A stretch of 16,062 nucleotides of DNA, taken from NCBI GenBank assembly GCA_937958285.1, contig CALFXQ010000358.1, positions 1 to 16,062 of the forward strand. The letters run 5' to 3'. The stretch comes from an uncultured Fusibacter sp. Lineage in GTDB: Bacteria; Bacillota; Clostridia; Peptostreptococcales; Acidaminobacteraceae. Both the position numbers and the translations under genes were made by a program. The notes under the pieces are model-generated. The model saw only the letters and a program-made list of their open reading frames with translations. It did no database searches and was not told where the DNA came from. Positions 1 to 8,214 of the stretch are shown piece after piece; position 1 is the first letter of the stretch, and each line of letters begins with the position of its first letter.

Positions 1-10
1 TTTCAATCAT
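1..10 (-). CDS. start of a leftward gene, cut by the window edge
   Basis: Only the first three codons (Met-Ile-Glu) are visible on the minus strand. They are preceded at the right distance by a purine-rich ribosome site (GAGAGGG, five bases before ATG), and a near-consensus promoter lies 39 bases further upstream. The product cannot be named. It would be a separate transcription unit just downstream of the two-component system genes and in the same direction. Confidence 0.35.
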
Positions 11-48
11 CCGTTCCCTCTCGTGAAGCTTATCAGCTTTACATTAAG

Positions 49-77
49 AGTATAGTGGGTTAAGAAAGGGTTGTCAA
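49..77 (-). promoter_or_regulatory. sigma-70-type promoter firing leftward
   Basis: On the minus strand a perfect -35 box TTGACA (72-77) is followed by a 17-base spacer and the -10 box TATACT (49-54). A ribosome site and ATG lie about 40 bases downstream (ATG at 8-10), so the promoter would drive the gene leaving the left edge. The -35 box lies inside one arm of the hairpin at 63-102. A short dyad (AAGCT-N4-AGCTT, about 26-39) sits between the -10 and the ribosome site and might be an operator. Promoter strength and use are inferred from sequence only. Confidence 0.6.
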
Positions 78-102
78 GTCTTTTTACTTGACAACCCTTT
101 CT
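63..102. terminator. 16-bp perfect hairpin after the last gene of the operon
   Basis: Arms 63-78 and 87-102 are perfectly complementary (core AAGGGTTGTCAAG) with an 8-base loop. The hairpin starts about 55 bases after the response regulator stop codon, the place expected for the end of the operon. Neither strand has a good run of T after the stem (the minus strand continues TTAACCC), so as an intrinsic terminator it is imperfect. It also contains the -35 box of the next promoter, so it may instead be an operator dyad. Confidence 0.45.
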
Positions 103-157
103 ACCACAGAAAAATCTCTTTATGCGCTAGTACTTCAATCATTGGCTGCGACAGTCA

Positions 158-943
158 CTAGGACATCCACTTTAAGATGTCCATTTGTCGCTTGGCATTA
201 CACGAAATTGTTATCAGTTGATTGTGCTTGCTCAAATTTGCATTGAGTATTCGCTTTAAGTGAACTTCTAGATGTCGATAATAGGTCTCGCGATAAAAAT
301 TGATAAAGCGTTCATTTTCAGAGTTCTCTAAAAGCGTATGTTCCATCTTTGTATAGGCACCATGAATAACCACTTCGGTGAGGTTGGCACAACAGTTAAG
401 CGTCACTCTGCTTGGTCCTTTACTCGAAGTGTCTTTTATCAGTTTTGCGAGCTCTGCTTCAGTTTTACCTAATTGAGCCTTGGACCAACTTATAGACAGT
501 GATTCAGTAATTGGGGATGTTAATGGTTGAATTAACTTTTGCTTTATAGCAGAAAGGGCCTCGTCAATATGCTCGGTTTGAAAAGGCTTAATGAGAAATC
601 GCGTCACACCTAATTGAATAGCTTGTTGCATCGTTTTAAAGTCATTAATTGCCGTTGCAATTACAAAAGGTATCTCATTATTGGTTGCTCTAATTTCACT
701 TAACAGATGCATACCATCCATTTCCGGCATGAGCAAATCTGTCATTACGGCATCTACTAAATGCTGATTGTAGATTTGCAAAGCCTCTCTACCATTAGAT
801 GCCAAAAGTAGCGTTCCCACACGTCGTCTCAGATACGTTGCTACTTCCTCCTGAAGAAGCGGTTCATCTTCAACATATAGCAAAGTCAATCCCTCTGATT
901 TTTCTAAGCCGACTGCTTCTGGATTATTCATCGTCAAATTCAT
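158..943 (-). CDS. response regulator with REC domain and unrecognised C-terminal domain
   Basis: This is the partner of the adjacent sensor kinase. Residues about 20-135 form a receiver domain. The acidic pair E25/D26 (motif LLYVEDE), the phosphoacceptor Asp69 (motif MTDLLMPEMDG), the switch Thr97 and the conserved Lys119 in FLIKPF are all present. The remaining 125 residues show no helix-turn-helix, LytTR, GGDEF, HD-GYP or AAA motif that I can recognise, so the output is unknown. The gene overlaps the end of the kinase reading frame, which suggests translational coupling. The frame is open to an ATG at 958, but I prefer the ATG at 943, which has GGGGTG seven bases upstream; the ATG at 931 is also possible. 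Control of the citrate genes is inferred from position. Confidence 0.85.
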   Translation of the reverse strand: MNLTMNNPEAVGLEKSEGLTLLYVEDEPLLQEEVATYLRRRVGTLLLASNGREALQIYNQHLVDAVMTDLLMPEMDGMHLLSEIRATNNEIPFVIATAINDFKTMQQAIQLGVTRFLIKPFQTEHIDEALSAIKQKLIQPLTSPITESLSISWSKAQLGKTEAELAKLIKDTSSKGPSRVTLNCCANLTEVVIHGAYTKMEHTLLENSENERFINFYRETYYRHLEVHLKRILNANLSKHNQLITISCNAKRQMDILKWMS

Positions 944-1253
944 AGTTAAGCACCCCATCTTCTATGTCGCAAGCCCGTTTTAAGGGCAGAACTAGGATGG
1001 TAGAGAGTCCATCTGCAGTATTATTAGAGGTGATTGAGCCCCTGTAGTGTTGCTCGATAATCATCTTCGCAATTGACAATCCTAAACCCATCCCTTTGTG
1101 TTTTGATTTTGTAGAAAAATAAGGCTCGTACAACATCGGCAAATCGCTTACTAAAACTCCTCCTGCATTGTCTGCTAGCGTTATATAGACTTCGTTTTCA
1201 CCTACGTGCATATTAATGCTAATATTTCTGTCTGAATCGCGATGTTTGATCAC
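924..1253 (-). CDS. histidine kinase ATPase domain, C-terminal fragment of the frameshifted sensor
   Basis: This is the catalytic HATPase_c part of the kinase that begins at 3307, now in a different frame. It carries the G1-type motif DNAGGV, the F-box-like YEPYFSTK and the G2-type motif KGMGLGLSIA. The frame stays open upstream of the GTG at 1253 to about 1375. That stretch encodes the N-box (HVFLAIIQNSIDAV), so the fragment is not a natural gene start. There is no ribosome site before 1253. Alone it lacks the H-box and the sensor and could not act as a sensor. It ends inside the response regulator start region. It is best read as the missing end of one kinase of roughly 790 residues. Confidence 0.8.
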   Translation of the reverse strand: MIKHRDSDRNISINMHVGENEVYITLADNAGGVLVSDLPMLYEPYFSTKSKHKGMGLGLSIAKMIIEQHYRGSITSNNTADGLSTILVLPLKRACDIEDGVLNYEFDDE

Positions 1254-1345
1254 GGCATCGATACTATTTTGAATAATTGCAAGAAAAACATGTGAGAGCT
1301 GACTTTCGTAGTTAAAGAGCGAAACATCTTTTGCAATTACTTCCT

Positions 1346-3307
1346 CTAGATGAATATGATGAATTTTAATGGCTCTTCAACCAATGTCGTCGCCATCGCT
1401 ATGGCATGAGAAACCAAAAATGTTTTAGGGCTTTTTTGAGGCTTAAAGAAGTACCTAAAATCGTCTATGGTACGGCTCATGTGTTGTGTAAGGTCCGTCA
1501 TGCGCGCATGCTGCCTTTCAATCAAAGGCAAATCGAGTTCCCCATGTGCATAGGCATCCTTCAGATTATCAAAAATCATTCGCATGACCGAAAGAGGTTG
1601 TCGCCATTGATGTGCTATATTTGCTAGCATTTCGCCCATGGCTGCCATTCTTGACTGGTAAACCATCATGGCCTCTTTTTTTCTATTTTCTGCAACCTCT
1701 TCAGAGTAGAGCTTTTCTAACTGAAGATTGATCCGGTCTAACAGAAAAGCTAACTGGTAACGATCTATAGCATCCTTGTTCAAATCATTGATAATTTCAG
1801 GGTCTATGCGACCAGCAATTTCATTTACTAGCCCCTTGAATCTCGACATGGCTCTTTGCGTGACTGCCCTTTCTAACACCATTGCCGATATATCTCTAAG
1901 TCTAATAAGTCCACGCCACTGATCTTCGTATGTCATCCACTGACATTCAATTTCTAATGGGATATGCTTGTCCAAGCAACCAACGCCATCACACTCTAAC
2001 TTAAACGTGGGGTACTCTTCAGAAGGCAATCGATCGAGGTACGATTGCTCAAAAAACTCAGAGATTTTAAGCGCTACACGATCATCTGCCATAAGCTCAG
2101 AAAATCGCATCGACATAAGCTGTTGTTGTGTATAGTCAAACAAGGTCGACATTGAACTGTTGGCATCGAGTATTAAATGAGGCCGATACTGATCATCGAA
2201 GTTCACGATGGCTATGCCCTCGGAAACACCGTTGAATATTGCCTCATACCATTCCTTTCTCCTTTCAAGTTCCTCGCTAATTCTTTGCTTGATAACTAGG
2301 TCTTTTTGCAATGCCTCGTTTAGAAGGACTACCTCTTTTGAAAGGTTTTCTTGAACCTTCAACGCCCGCTTTTGCTTAATCAACCGATCGTAAAAATAGA
2401 GAGCTAGCATCACTACAAATAATACGCTGAGGTTGACTGCCCAGAGACCATAGATTCTGTACTTTAAAAAGTCAACTACTTCATCGTAGTCTTTGGAAAT
2501 ATTAATAATCCAAAATGATTCACCAACTGCAGCAGGTGCAAATGCATTAAACTTCTTAACGCGTTTACTCGCATCCTCAGTAAACCACAATGAGTGATAT
2601 ACGCCAACACCTGTTAAGCCTTGCTTTTGTTTATCTACAAGGGCTTCGAGTTCACTCCAATCGAAGTCTGGATATGATTCTTTGCGTTGTTTTAGTACAT
2701 CTTTGCCAATATCCGCACGATTTGGATGCATGATAATAACACCCGATGCATCCTTCACACTTGCGTAACCTTTTTCCCCCGCTCTAATGGGCTCAATTAA
2801 TACCTGATATAGCCAATCTATGGATAACCTCACATAAAGTACTTGTGTTTGTGCCCCTTGCAACTCTATGGGCCTTAGGATATGGACAAATAGCTGGCCG
2901 GCATCGTGATAGACCTGACCCACTGTTTTTTTGGGATCAGCCTTGAGCAACTGCAAATCGACTTCCAATGCCCGAGATATATTACCTGAAGGATAAGCAT
3001 ATATTGAAGCGCCATTAATATTTATAAGACCTACTTCTGAGAGCTCACCGCGTTTAATCTTGTAGTAATGTTCAATTTGCAATGCCTGCGGATCTCTCCC
3101 CAAAATTTCAAGTTCCGCTTCAATTTGCTTTATGTGATTGCCCACAGTATCGGCAACTGTCTCAGCCAAACTCAGAAGTTGATCTTGCTCTCTTGCAATC
3201 ACATGGCTTTCAATGGTAACAAAATTGGTATATGAACTTACCCACGCAATGATGAGTGCGATCAAGCCACTGATTAGAAGACCATACTGCTGTCTGACAC
3301 CGTTCAC
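1346..3307 (-). CDS. membrane sensor histidine kinase (Cache-like, PAS), prematurely ended by a frameshift
   Basis: The protein probably senses an external ligand and phosphorylates the downstream response regulator. It has a first membrane helix at about 10-30, an extracellular Cache-like region at about 35-280, a second helix at about 285-307, and a charged probable coiled coil at about 310-345. A PAS-like domain follows at about 350-475. A phosphoacceptor H-box (ANIAHQWRQPL, His566) is followed by the DDFRYFF helix usual in this kinase subclass. The frame ends at residue 653, just before the ATPase domain, which continues in another frame at 924-1366. One extra A in the A4 run (T4 on the plus strand, 1364-1367) would restore it. 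The start is GTG at 3307 with TGGAGG six bases upstream. It is not a CitA-type sensor. A citrate or tricarboxylate ligand is inferred from the neighbours. Confidence 0.85.
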   Translation of the reverse strand: MNGVRQQYGLLISGLIALIIAWVSSYTNFVTIESHVIAREQDQLLSLAETVADTVGNHIKQIEAELEILGRDPQALQIEHYYKIKRGELSEVGLININGASIYAYPSGNISRALEVDLQLLKADPKKTVGQVYHDAGQLFVHILRPIELQGAQTQVLYVRLSIDWLYQVLIEPIRAGEKGYASVKDASGVIIMHPNRADIGKDVLKQRKESYPDFDWSELEALVDKQKQGLTGVGVYHSLWFTEDASKRVKKFNAFAPAAVGESFWIINISKDYDEVVDFLKYRIYGLWAVNLSVLFVVMLALYFYDRLIKQKRALKVQENLSKEVVLLNEALQKDLVIKQRISEELERRKEWYEAIFNGVSEGIAIVNFDDQYRPHLILDANSSMSTLFDYTQQQLMSMRFSELMADDRVALKISEFFEQSYLDRLPSEEYPTFKLECDGVGCLDKHIPLEIECQWMTYEDQWRGLIRLRDISAMVLERAVTQRAMSRFKGLVNEIAGRIDPEIINDLNKDAIDRYQLAFLLDRINLQLEKLYSEEVAENRKKEAMMVYQSRMAAMGEMLANIAHQWRQPLSVMRMIFDNLKDAYAHGELDLPLIERQHARMTDLTQHMSRTIDDFRYFFKPQKSPKTFLVSHAIAMATTLVEEPLKFIIFI

Positions 3308-3341
3308 GCTAAGCCTCCATTAAACCCATAATATATTTATC

Positions 3342-3370
3342 ATTATATCCTTAATGTCTTCATCTTGCCA
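3342..3370 (-). promoter_or_regulatory. possible weak internal promoter before the sensor kinase
   Basis: The gap between citX and the kinase holds TATAAT on the minus strand (3342-3347). A poor -35 match (TGGCAA) lies 17 bases upstream, within the last codons of citX. It could give separate basal expression of the two-component system. The -35 is weak and the region is AT-rich, so this is tentative. Confidence 0.25.
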
Positions 3371-3863
3371 TCTCTAACCATGAGTTCACTTTTAAATGAA
3401 TTAAATCAGAAGAATGACTTCTCGAGCGCATGCAATGCTTTGCTGGTAAATCGCAAATAAAGCATGACCTTGATTCAAAGCCTATGTCCTCCCTATGTAC
3501 CTGTTCACCTCTTGGATTGTAAACATCTATATCCAACAATCGCCTATATGGATAACGTTCTTCTATCGCCACAGCGATGGTTTTCATTTTTATGGGGTCT
3601 AGGTCTGACAGTACTAAATAGTACGCACCTGTAACTTCTGCTATTTGCTTTGAGATGATACAATCCGCTTTAACTGCTTTGAGTACAAGATTTAAATCCC
3701 CATATGCTTCGTCGAGGATGCATCGCCATTCGCATCGATACTTAATTGTGCCTGGAATATTTAGGCCAATACTCACCAATGTTTTTTTGTGTTCTGCAAT
3801 GAGAGATTTTTGCATTTCTGACTTTTTTTCTTTGGCCGATAACAAGGCTTTATGAGTCACCAT
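3360..3863 (-). CDS. citX: CitX, apo-citrate lyase phosphoribosyl-dephospho-CoA transferase
   Basis: CitX transfers the 2'-(5''-triphosphoribosyl)-3'-dephospho-CoA precursor made by CitG onto the conserved Ser of the acyl carrier protein CitD, giving holo-citrate lyase. The family signature is clear. RRLLDIDVYNPRGEQVHRE occupies about residues 107-125 and is followed by a Cys-rich stretch with RSCFICDLPAKHCMRSRSH. At 167 residues it is near the usual length. The ATG overlaps the end of citC by 14 bases, so the two are probably translationally coupled; the ribosome site is weak (AGAAG). It lies at the far end of the locus from citG, whereas in many enterobacterial clusters the two are adjacent or fused in function. 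Confidence 0.92.
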   Translation of the reverse strand: MVTHKALLSAKEKKSEMQKSLIAEHKKTLVSIGLNIPGTIKYRCEWRCILDEAYGDLNLVLKAVKADCIISKQIAEVTGAYYLVLSDLDPIKMKTIAVAIEERYPYRRLLDIDVYNPRGEQVHREDIGFESRSCFICDLPAKHCMRSRSHSSDLIHLKVNSWLEMAR

Positions 3864-4884
3864 CTTCTATATAACCTTTCTGTTCATACCAATTTCTGTG
3901 AGGTGCGTTTCGCTTTAAGAAACAATACGTTGAATGAGGAACATATTCCGACAATTCTTCCCACCGATCCTCTTGTAATAATCGTCTCACCCGCGAGGCA
4001 CTTATGGGGCTATTGTTGAGCGTTAGCCTTGGCAGAACTTCAACTTCAATACCCAAAGTTGGCAAAGATCGCAACATTTCTTGATTATAGTACGCTGTCA
4101 CAAGGGAATAGGGTTCAGTTCCGATAAATCGTTTTGTTATTTCCAAGGATGGTGCAATATACGTTTTGAACAGCGACACATCAACTGCAATCTGAGCATG
4201 TGCATACGCCTCTTGCCTTGTAAAATAAGACGGAAATGTCAGCGCTGAAACTAAGTATCGACCACCGGGAATTAAGGATACATTGTTGAGATGTGCGGTT
4301 CCTAGTCGTATCATCTCCAAACGGTCCGCAAAGGCAAATAGAGATTGGTCTTCTTCCACAACTAAAACAAAGAGATGGTCACAGCGGCTTGCCGCGTACT
4401 GAATTAAATACTGATGACCCAGAGTAAACGGGTTACAATTAACCACTACACATCCACGTTCACCCGCTTCCAAAATCCGATAGCCTTTCAGCTGCTCCAA
4501 GTAGATACTCAGGCTTTTTTCGCCCCACTCTAAAAGGTAGGCATATGGTTTTACTTCCAAAATGCGTCTAAAGCCTATACTTTCGAACACTCTTGCATTT
4601 TCAGGTTTTGTGTAAACGTAGAGTGACGACTCACCACTGAGCATTGCTTCCCTTAAAACAGCCTCCACCAGTGTCGCAGTGAGATCTTTCCCGCGATAGG
4701 CGCTGTCGATAACTAATCCTTGGATTAGTCCTTTTTCAACCCCTACAGCACCGATCAAGCCCCTATCATGACTAAAAAGACCAAACCAAGTCTTCACATC
4801 CATTGGTGTAACAAGACCGGTACTACTATGTAAGGCCAATAGTGCATCGCTCATACGAATGGATTTGGTATAAAATTCAAACAC
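3850..4884 (-). CDS. citC: CitC, citrate lyase ligase (acetate:SH-citrate lyase ligase)
   Basis: CitC activates citrate lyase by acetylating the thiol of the CitD prosthetic group, using acetate and ATP. Residues 1-120 form a GNAT-like domain (VYTKPENARVFESIGF). Residues about 145-340 form a nucleotidyltransferase-fold ligase domain with the nucleotide-binding motif NPFTLGH (151-157) and ISASRVR (294-300), both intact. The length of 344 residues is normal. The start is GTG at 4884 with AGAGGTGAT just upstream, directly after the stop of the AbrB gene, and the end overlaps citX. It lies about 6.7 kb downstream of citF, separated by the hydratase and transport genes, which is an unusual order. 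A second, degenerate CitC-like gene lies next to citD. Confidence 0.93.
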   Translation of the reverse strand: MFEFYTKSIRMSDALLALHSSTGLVTPMDVKTWFGLFSHDRGLIGAVGVEKGLIQGLVIDSAYRGKDLTATLVEAVLREAMLSGESSLYVYTKPENARVFESIGFRRILEVKPYAYLLEWGEKSLSIYLEQLKGYRILEAGERGCVVVNCNPFTLGHQYLIQYAASRCDHLFVLVVEEDQSLFAFADRLEMIRLGTAHLNNVSLIPGGRYLVSALTFPSYFTRQEAYAHAQIAVDVSLFKTYIAPSLEITKRFIGTEPYSLVTAYYNQEMLRSLPTLGIEVEVLPRLTLNNSPISASRVRRLLQEDRWEELSEYVPHSTYCFLKRNAPHRNWYEQKGYIEDGDS

Positions 4885-4893
4885 ATATCACCT

Positions 4894-6000
4894 CTACAAT
4901 CCCGTCATGTCGACAATAATTTTTATGATGATTGGAAATAATGCAACGACCATCATTAGACGCATCATTTGAAAAACCAGAACTTCACGGGAATCCACAC
5001 CCATTTCAGATGCTATTAGAACCATATCTGAAGAACCTCCCGGTGTGGTTGCTAGCATTGCCTCACTGAGAGGCATTCCAAAGCGTTTTGATAACAAATG
5101 ACCCATGGTCACACATAGTATTAAATATCCCGTATTTGAAATGGCAATCGGTCCAATTAAGTATGCCATCTCCGAAAAATCACCAACGCCAAAAACACTC
5201 CCTACATAAGCGCCAGACAATATTTGTGCAATACGCTTTAAGTATTTGGGCATGCTCACTTCAATTCCAAAAAATCTTATCGAAAGTATAGTCATCATGC
5301 TAAAGACCAACGCACCTGCAGGTATACCCATGTCTTTTCCGATCCCGCCTGCAAAAATAGCGACACCAAGCGTATATAACACCCGTAAATGGTCAACGGG
5401 ACCTTTAGAAAATGTACTTTTTTGTCGATGTGATGTTGCATGAGAAGCCGTACTAGGGTCGAATGGTTCAACGCCATGAGGCCTGAGGCTAGAACGTCTT
5501 TTTGCTTCCCACCAACGTATGAATGAAGGATAAATCCCTACAGCTACTAGCAGCCTGGAAAACTGCATCGTTGCCACTATTGGTAAGTCTGCACCTAAAT
5601 CAGCACTGATTAGAGGGACATCACTCATACCTCCAGGTACAGTCCCCATAAGCGATGTAATAAGATCAAGCGGCGTCAACCAATAGACCAAAACGCCAGT
5701 CACCACATTGACCACTAACATTCCAAAGACAATTAGAAGTGCTGGTCTGATTAGTTTTGGCATCCTCCGCATAGCCCCGCCATCTAAACTCGATGCAATA
5801 AATGTTCCAGCTAGGATTTGTGCAAGCCATTTAGCCTCAGTTGGCATCCAAGCTACACCTAAAACAATATTCAGTACTGCCGCGCCAATCAAGCTCCCCA
5901 CAAGAAGACCAGCGGGCACCCTCAAGCGATGAAAGCCATAACCCACACCAGAGGCAATAAGTGTTGTCATAATAAACTTTGCAAGAATTAACTTAGTCAT
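4894..6000 (-). CDS. AbrB-family integral membrane protein
   Basis: This is a hydrophobic protein of about 368 residues with roughly ten membrane segments. It has the internal duplication typical of the AbrB (formerly ammonia monooxygenase regulator) family. The repeated motif is visible as TVPGGMSDVPLISADLGAD in the first half and TTPGGSSDMVLIASEMGVD in the second. The frame is open to 6057, but the true start is more likely the ATG at 6000 (or 6003) because AAAGGGAGG stands just before it. The family's function is not established. Members often neighbour tripartite tricarboxylate transporters, as here, so substrate uptake or product export is an inference. The stop is nine bases before the citC start, within the same transcription unit. 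Confidence 0.85.
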   Translation of the reverse strand: MTKLILAKFIMTTLIASGVGYGFHRLRVPAGLLVGSLIGAAVLNIVLGVAWMPTEAKWLAQILAGTFIASSLDGGAMRRMPKLIRPALLIVFGMLVVNVVTGVLVYWLTPLDLITSLMGTVPGGMSDVPLISADLGADLPIVATMQFSRLLVAVGIYPSFIRWWEAKRRSSLRPHGVEPFDPSTASHATSHRQKSTFSKGPVDHLRVLYTLGVAIFAGGIGKDMGIPAGALVFSMMTILSIRFFGIEVSMPKYLKRIAQILSGAYVGSVFGVGDFSEMAYLIGPIAISNTGYLILCVTMGHLLSKRFGMPLSEAMLATTPGGSSDMVLIASEMGVDSREVLVFQMMRLMMVVALFPIIIKIIVDMTGL

Positions 6001-6097
6001 CATACCTCCCTTTGCCATGCCAGTATTGTAGAAAAGAGACGGCAAATAAATTGCCATCTCTGTCTAGTCTCTATTTCATGCTTTATCGCTATTTATA

Positions 6098-7603
6098 CTA
6101 ATTTACAGGAGCACTTTTGTCTCTGTTCTTTTTAATCCAATCTAGAATCACTGGCGTTAGAAGCATCGCAGCACATGCTACCAATAAAGATGCAGTAATG
6201 GGTTTAGTAAGCACGTTGACAAGATTGCCATTTTCTAAAGTCACAGCTCTTCGTAAATTGGCCTCTGTCATGCCTCCAAGTACTAGACCGAGAATGAGTG
6301 CCGCCGATGAAAACTTGTATTTATTGAGCACAAAGCCTACAAGTCCAGCAATCGCCATTAAGATTACATCATTGGTATTGCCCTTAAGCGCGAAGGAGCC
6401 AATGGTCGCTAGGAGTATAATTGTCGTACCCAAAATACTGTAAGGTACTTTAAGAATTTTGCTAAACACTTTGGCTATTGCCATAGAAATTATAACCATA
6501 ATGACATTGGTAACCATCATCGAAGCAAACACGCTCGAAAGAAACTGGGGTTGGGTTTTTATCAAGAGTGGTCCCACTTGAACGCCTTTTAACACCAGTG
6601 CAGACATCATAATTGCAGCAGCATTTCCCCCGGGAATCCCCAGCGCTAGCATTGGCACCATTGCCCCACCTGTAGCCGCATTATTTGCCGTCTCAGAGGC
6701 TGCAATCCCTTCTGAGCATCCAGTTCCAAACTTCTCTGGGGTTTTAGAAAGCTTGACTTCTGTTGTGTAGCTTAAGAAAGATGCGATGGTAGCACCAGCA
6801 CCAGGCAGTATGCCCACCATGGTACCAAGAATCGAGGATCTGGCGATAACACCTCTCATGGCCCAACCTTCTTTGAAGCCCATTAACTTCGTCTTTACTT
6901 TGTCACCAGAACCTGTATTCTGAAGCTTAGATGGCTTATGTGTTTGCTTGAGCACCTCTGTAATGGCGAACATACCTATCATTAGTGGTATCATCTCAAT
7001 GCCACTGAGTAACATCTGATTCCCCCATGTAAATCGAGGAATTCCCAATAGTGGATCCATGCCAATTGTCGCAAGAAATAGTCCGATTAGACCAGAAATT
7101 AAAGTTTTAACAATATTGTCGCTATCTAGGGCTGTTAGTACACTTAGGCCCAAGAACGATACTGCAAATAGTTCGGAGGGACCAAATTTGATGGCCACCG
7201 CTGCTAATTGAGGAGAAAGTAGAAACATGGCAATAGCCGCTACTGTACCCCCAATGGCTGAGGTGACTAAGCTAATACCAAGGGCTTTTCCCGCCTCTCC
7301 TCGCTGGGCCATAGGATAGCCGTCGAAGGTTGTCGGTGCATTCGAAGGCGTGCCGGGAATTTTAAAGAGGATAGCCGTTATTCCGCCCCCAGTTATAGAT
7401 GCACAATATACAGATGTTAAAAATGCAATGGCCACCAGCGGCTGCATGCCATATGCAAAGGGCAGTCCTAGTGCTACAGCCATTGATGCGCTTACACCAG
7501 GAAGTGCGCCAAAGATCACACCTAGCACCGTCCCCGCAAGGATGAGTATAAATGTCATTGGCTGAAAGACAACTTCAAATCCAGAAATGAGCAATTCTAG
7601 CAT
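6098..7603 (-). CDS. tctA: TctA, large membrane subunit of a tripartite tricarboxylate transporter
   Basis: TctA is the 12-helix translocation subunit of a TTT-type secondary carrier. It works with the small membrane subunit TctB and the binding protein TctC, usually driven by an ion gradient. Family signatures include the N-terminal FGALPGVSASMAVALGLPFAYGM region, ITAILFKIPGTPSN and, later, VGILPGAGATIASFLSY and MLALGIPGGNAAAIMM. The length of 501 residues is standard. The ATG has GAAAGGTG upstream and follows tctB by about 18 bases. The genes around it point to citrate or another tricarboxylate as cargo; this cannot be read from the sequence alone. Confidence 0.95.
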   Translation of the reverse strand: MLELLISGFEVVFQPMTFILILAGTVLGVIFGALPGVSASMAVALGLPFAYGMQPLVAIAFLTSVYCASITGGGITAILFKIPGTPSNAPTTFDGYPMAQRGEAGKALGISLVTSAIGGTVAAIAMFLLSPQLAAVAIKFGPSELFAVSFLGLSVLTALDSDNIVKTLISGLIGLFLATIGMDPLLGIPRFTWGNQMLLSGIEMIPLMIGMFAITEVLKQTHKPSKLQNTGSGDKVKTKLMGFKEGWAMRGVIARSSILGTMVGILPGAGATIASFLSYTTEVKLSKTPEKFGTGCSEGIAASETANNAATGGAMVPMLALGIPGGNAAAIMMSALVLKGVQVGPLLIKTQPQFLSSVFASMMVTNVIMVIISMAIAKVFSKILKVPYSILGTTIILLATIGSFALKGNTNDVILMAIAGLVGFVLNKYKFSSAALILGLVLGGMTEANLRRAVTLENGNLVNVLTKPITASLLVACAAMLLTPVILDWIKKNRDKSAPVN

Positions 7604-7621
7604 GATTCACACACCTTTCAA

Positions 7622-8131
7622 TTAAAATGATTCAAGGAGTAAGGCAAGGTCGCGCAAAACACCGTATCCACGTGGCAACATAATGCCCAATCCCTTTGAG
7701 AATATAAAGTAAATCATTAGGGTGATGCCAATCGAGACGGCCGCTAAAACTAAAGGTCTTCTCTCTCCTTGAAGTAGGGCATAGGCTGCAAACATTACAA
7801 TACTCGACAACAAGAAACCCAAGGGTTCCAAAGTAAATGTATAGGCAAAAATTATGACAATACCTATAAAAAGCTTGCTCTTAAAGATGGGCATAAGGCG
7901 TATCGCCTTGATTTCATCGAAGTTTCTCTGACTTATAGGTGTTTTTTTGTAGATGTTATACATATTTACGCCTATTAGCACGATCAAAGCTCCCAAAATC
8001 AACTGTGGCCACTGTTCAGGACCTAATTCTGTAGGAAGTGATTTTGGCATACTCACGCCAATAAAGTAAAAACAGTAGCTAAAAAACACCATCAGAACAA
8101 AGTTAAATAATAGTTCTAATACCACAGTCAT
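7622..8131 (-). CDS. tctB: TctB, small membrane subunit of the tricarboxylate transporter
   Basis: This is a 169-residue protein with four predicted membrane helices (about 5-28, 42-62, 85-120 as a pair, and 128-150), the layout of TctB. It forms the membrane complex with TctA. Sequence conservation in TctB is low, so the call rests on topology and on its place between tctC and tctA. The first frame start is a TTG at 8134; the ATG at 8131 is preferred. The ribosome site is poor (AAGCGAG), and the gene follows a strong stem-loop, which fits lower expression than the binding protein. Confidence 0.88.
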   Translation of the reverse strand: MTVVLELLFNFVLMVFFSYCFYFIGVSMPKSLPTELGPEQWPQLILGALIVLIGVNMYNIYKKTPISQRNFDEIKAIRLMPIFKSKLFIGIVIIFAYTFTLEPLGFLLSSIVMFAAYALLQGERRPLVLAAVSIGITLMIYFIFSKGLGIMLPRGYGVLRDLALLLESF

Positions 8132-8158
8132 CAACTCGCTTTCTCTAATATTAGGGGC

Positions 8159-8193
8159 GGCAGTGCCCGTTCAATTTATGAATGGGCACTGCC
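8159..8193 (-). repeat. intercistronic stem-loop between tctC and tctB
   Basis: Arms 8159-8173 and 8179-8193 (core GGCAGTGCCC / GGGCACTGCC) form a 15-bp stem with one mismatch and a 5-base loop. It lies in the 80-base gap after the tctC stop. There is no T run after it on the minus strand, so it is not a classic terminator. Such hairpins after a binding-protein gene often stabilise its mRNA or limit read-through, which would give more TctC than TctB/TctA. Confidence 0.6.
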
Positions 8194-8214
8194 TTAAAGG
8201 GTTATTGCGAATCT

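Noticed and set aside
88..116. TTGACA on the plus strand in the second hairpin arm as a rightward promoter
   Set aside because: There is no acceptable -10 box at the right spacing (AAAATC), and no plus-strand gene follows.
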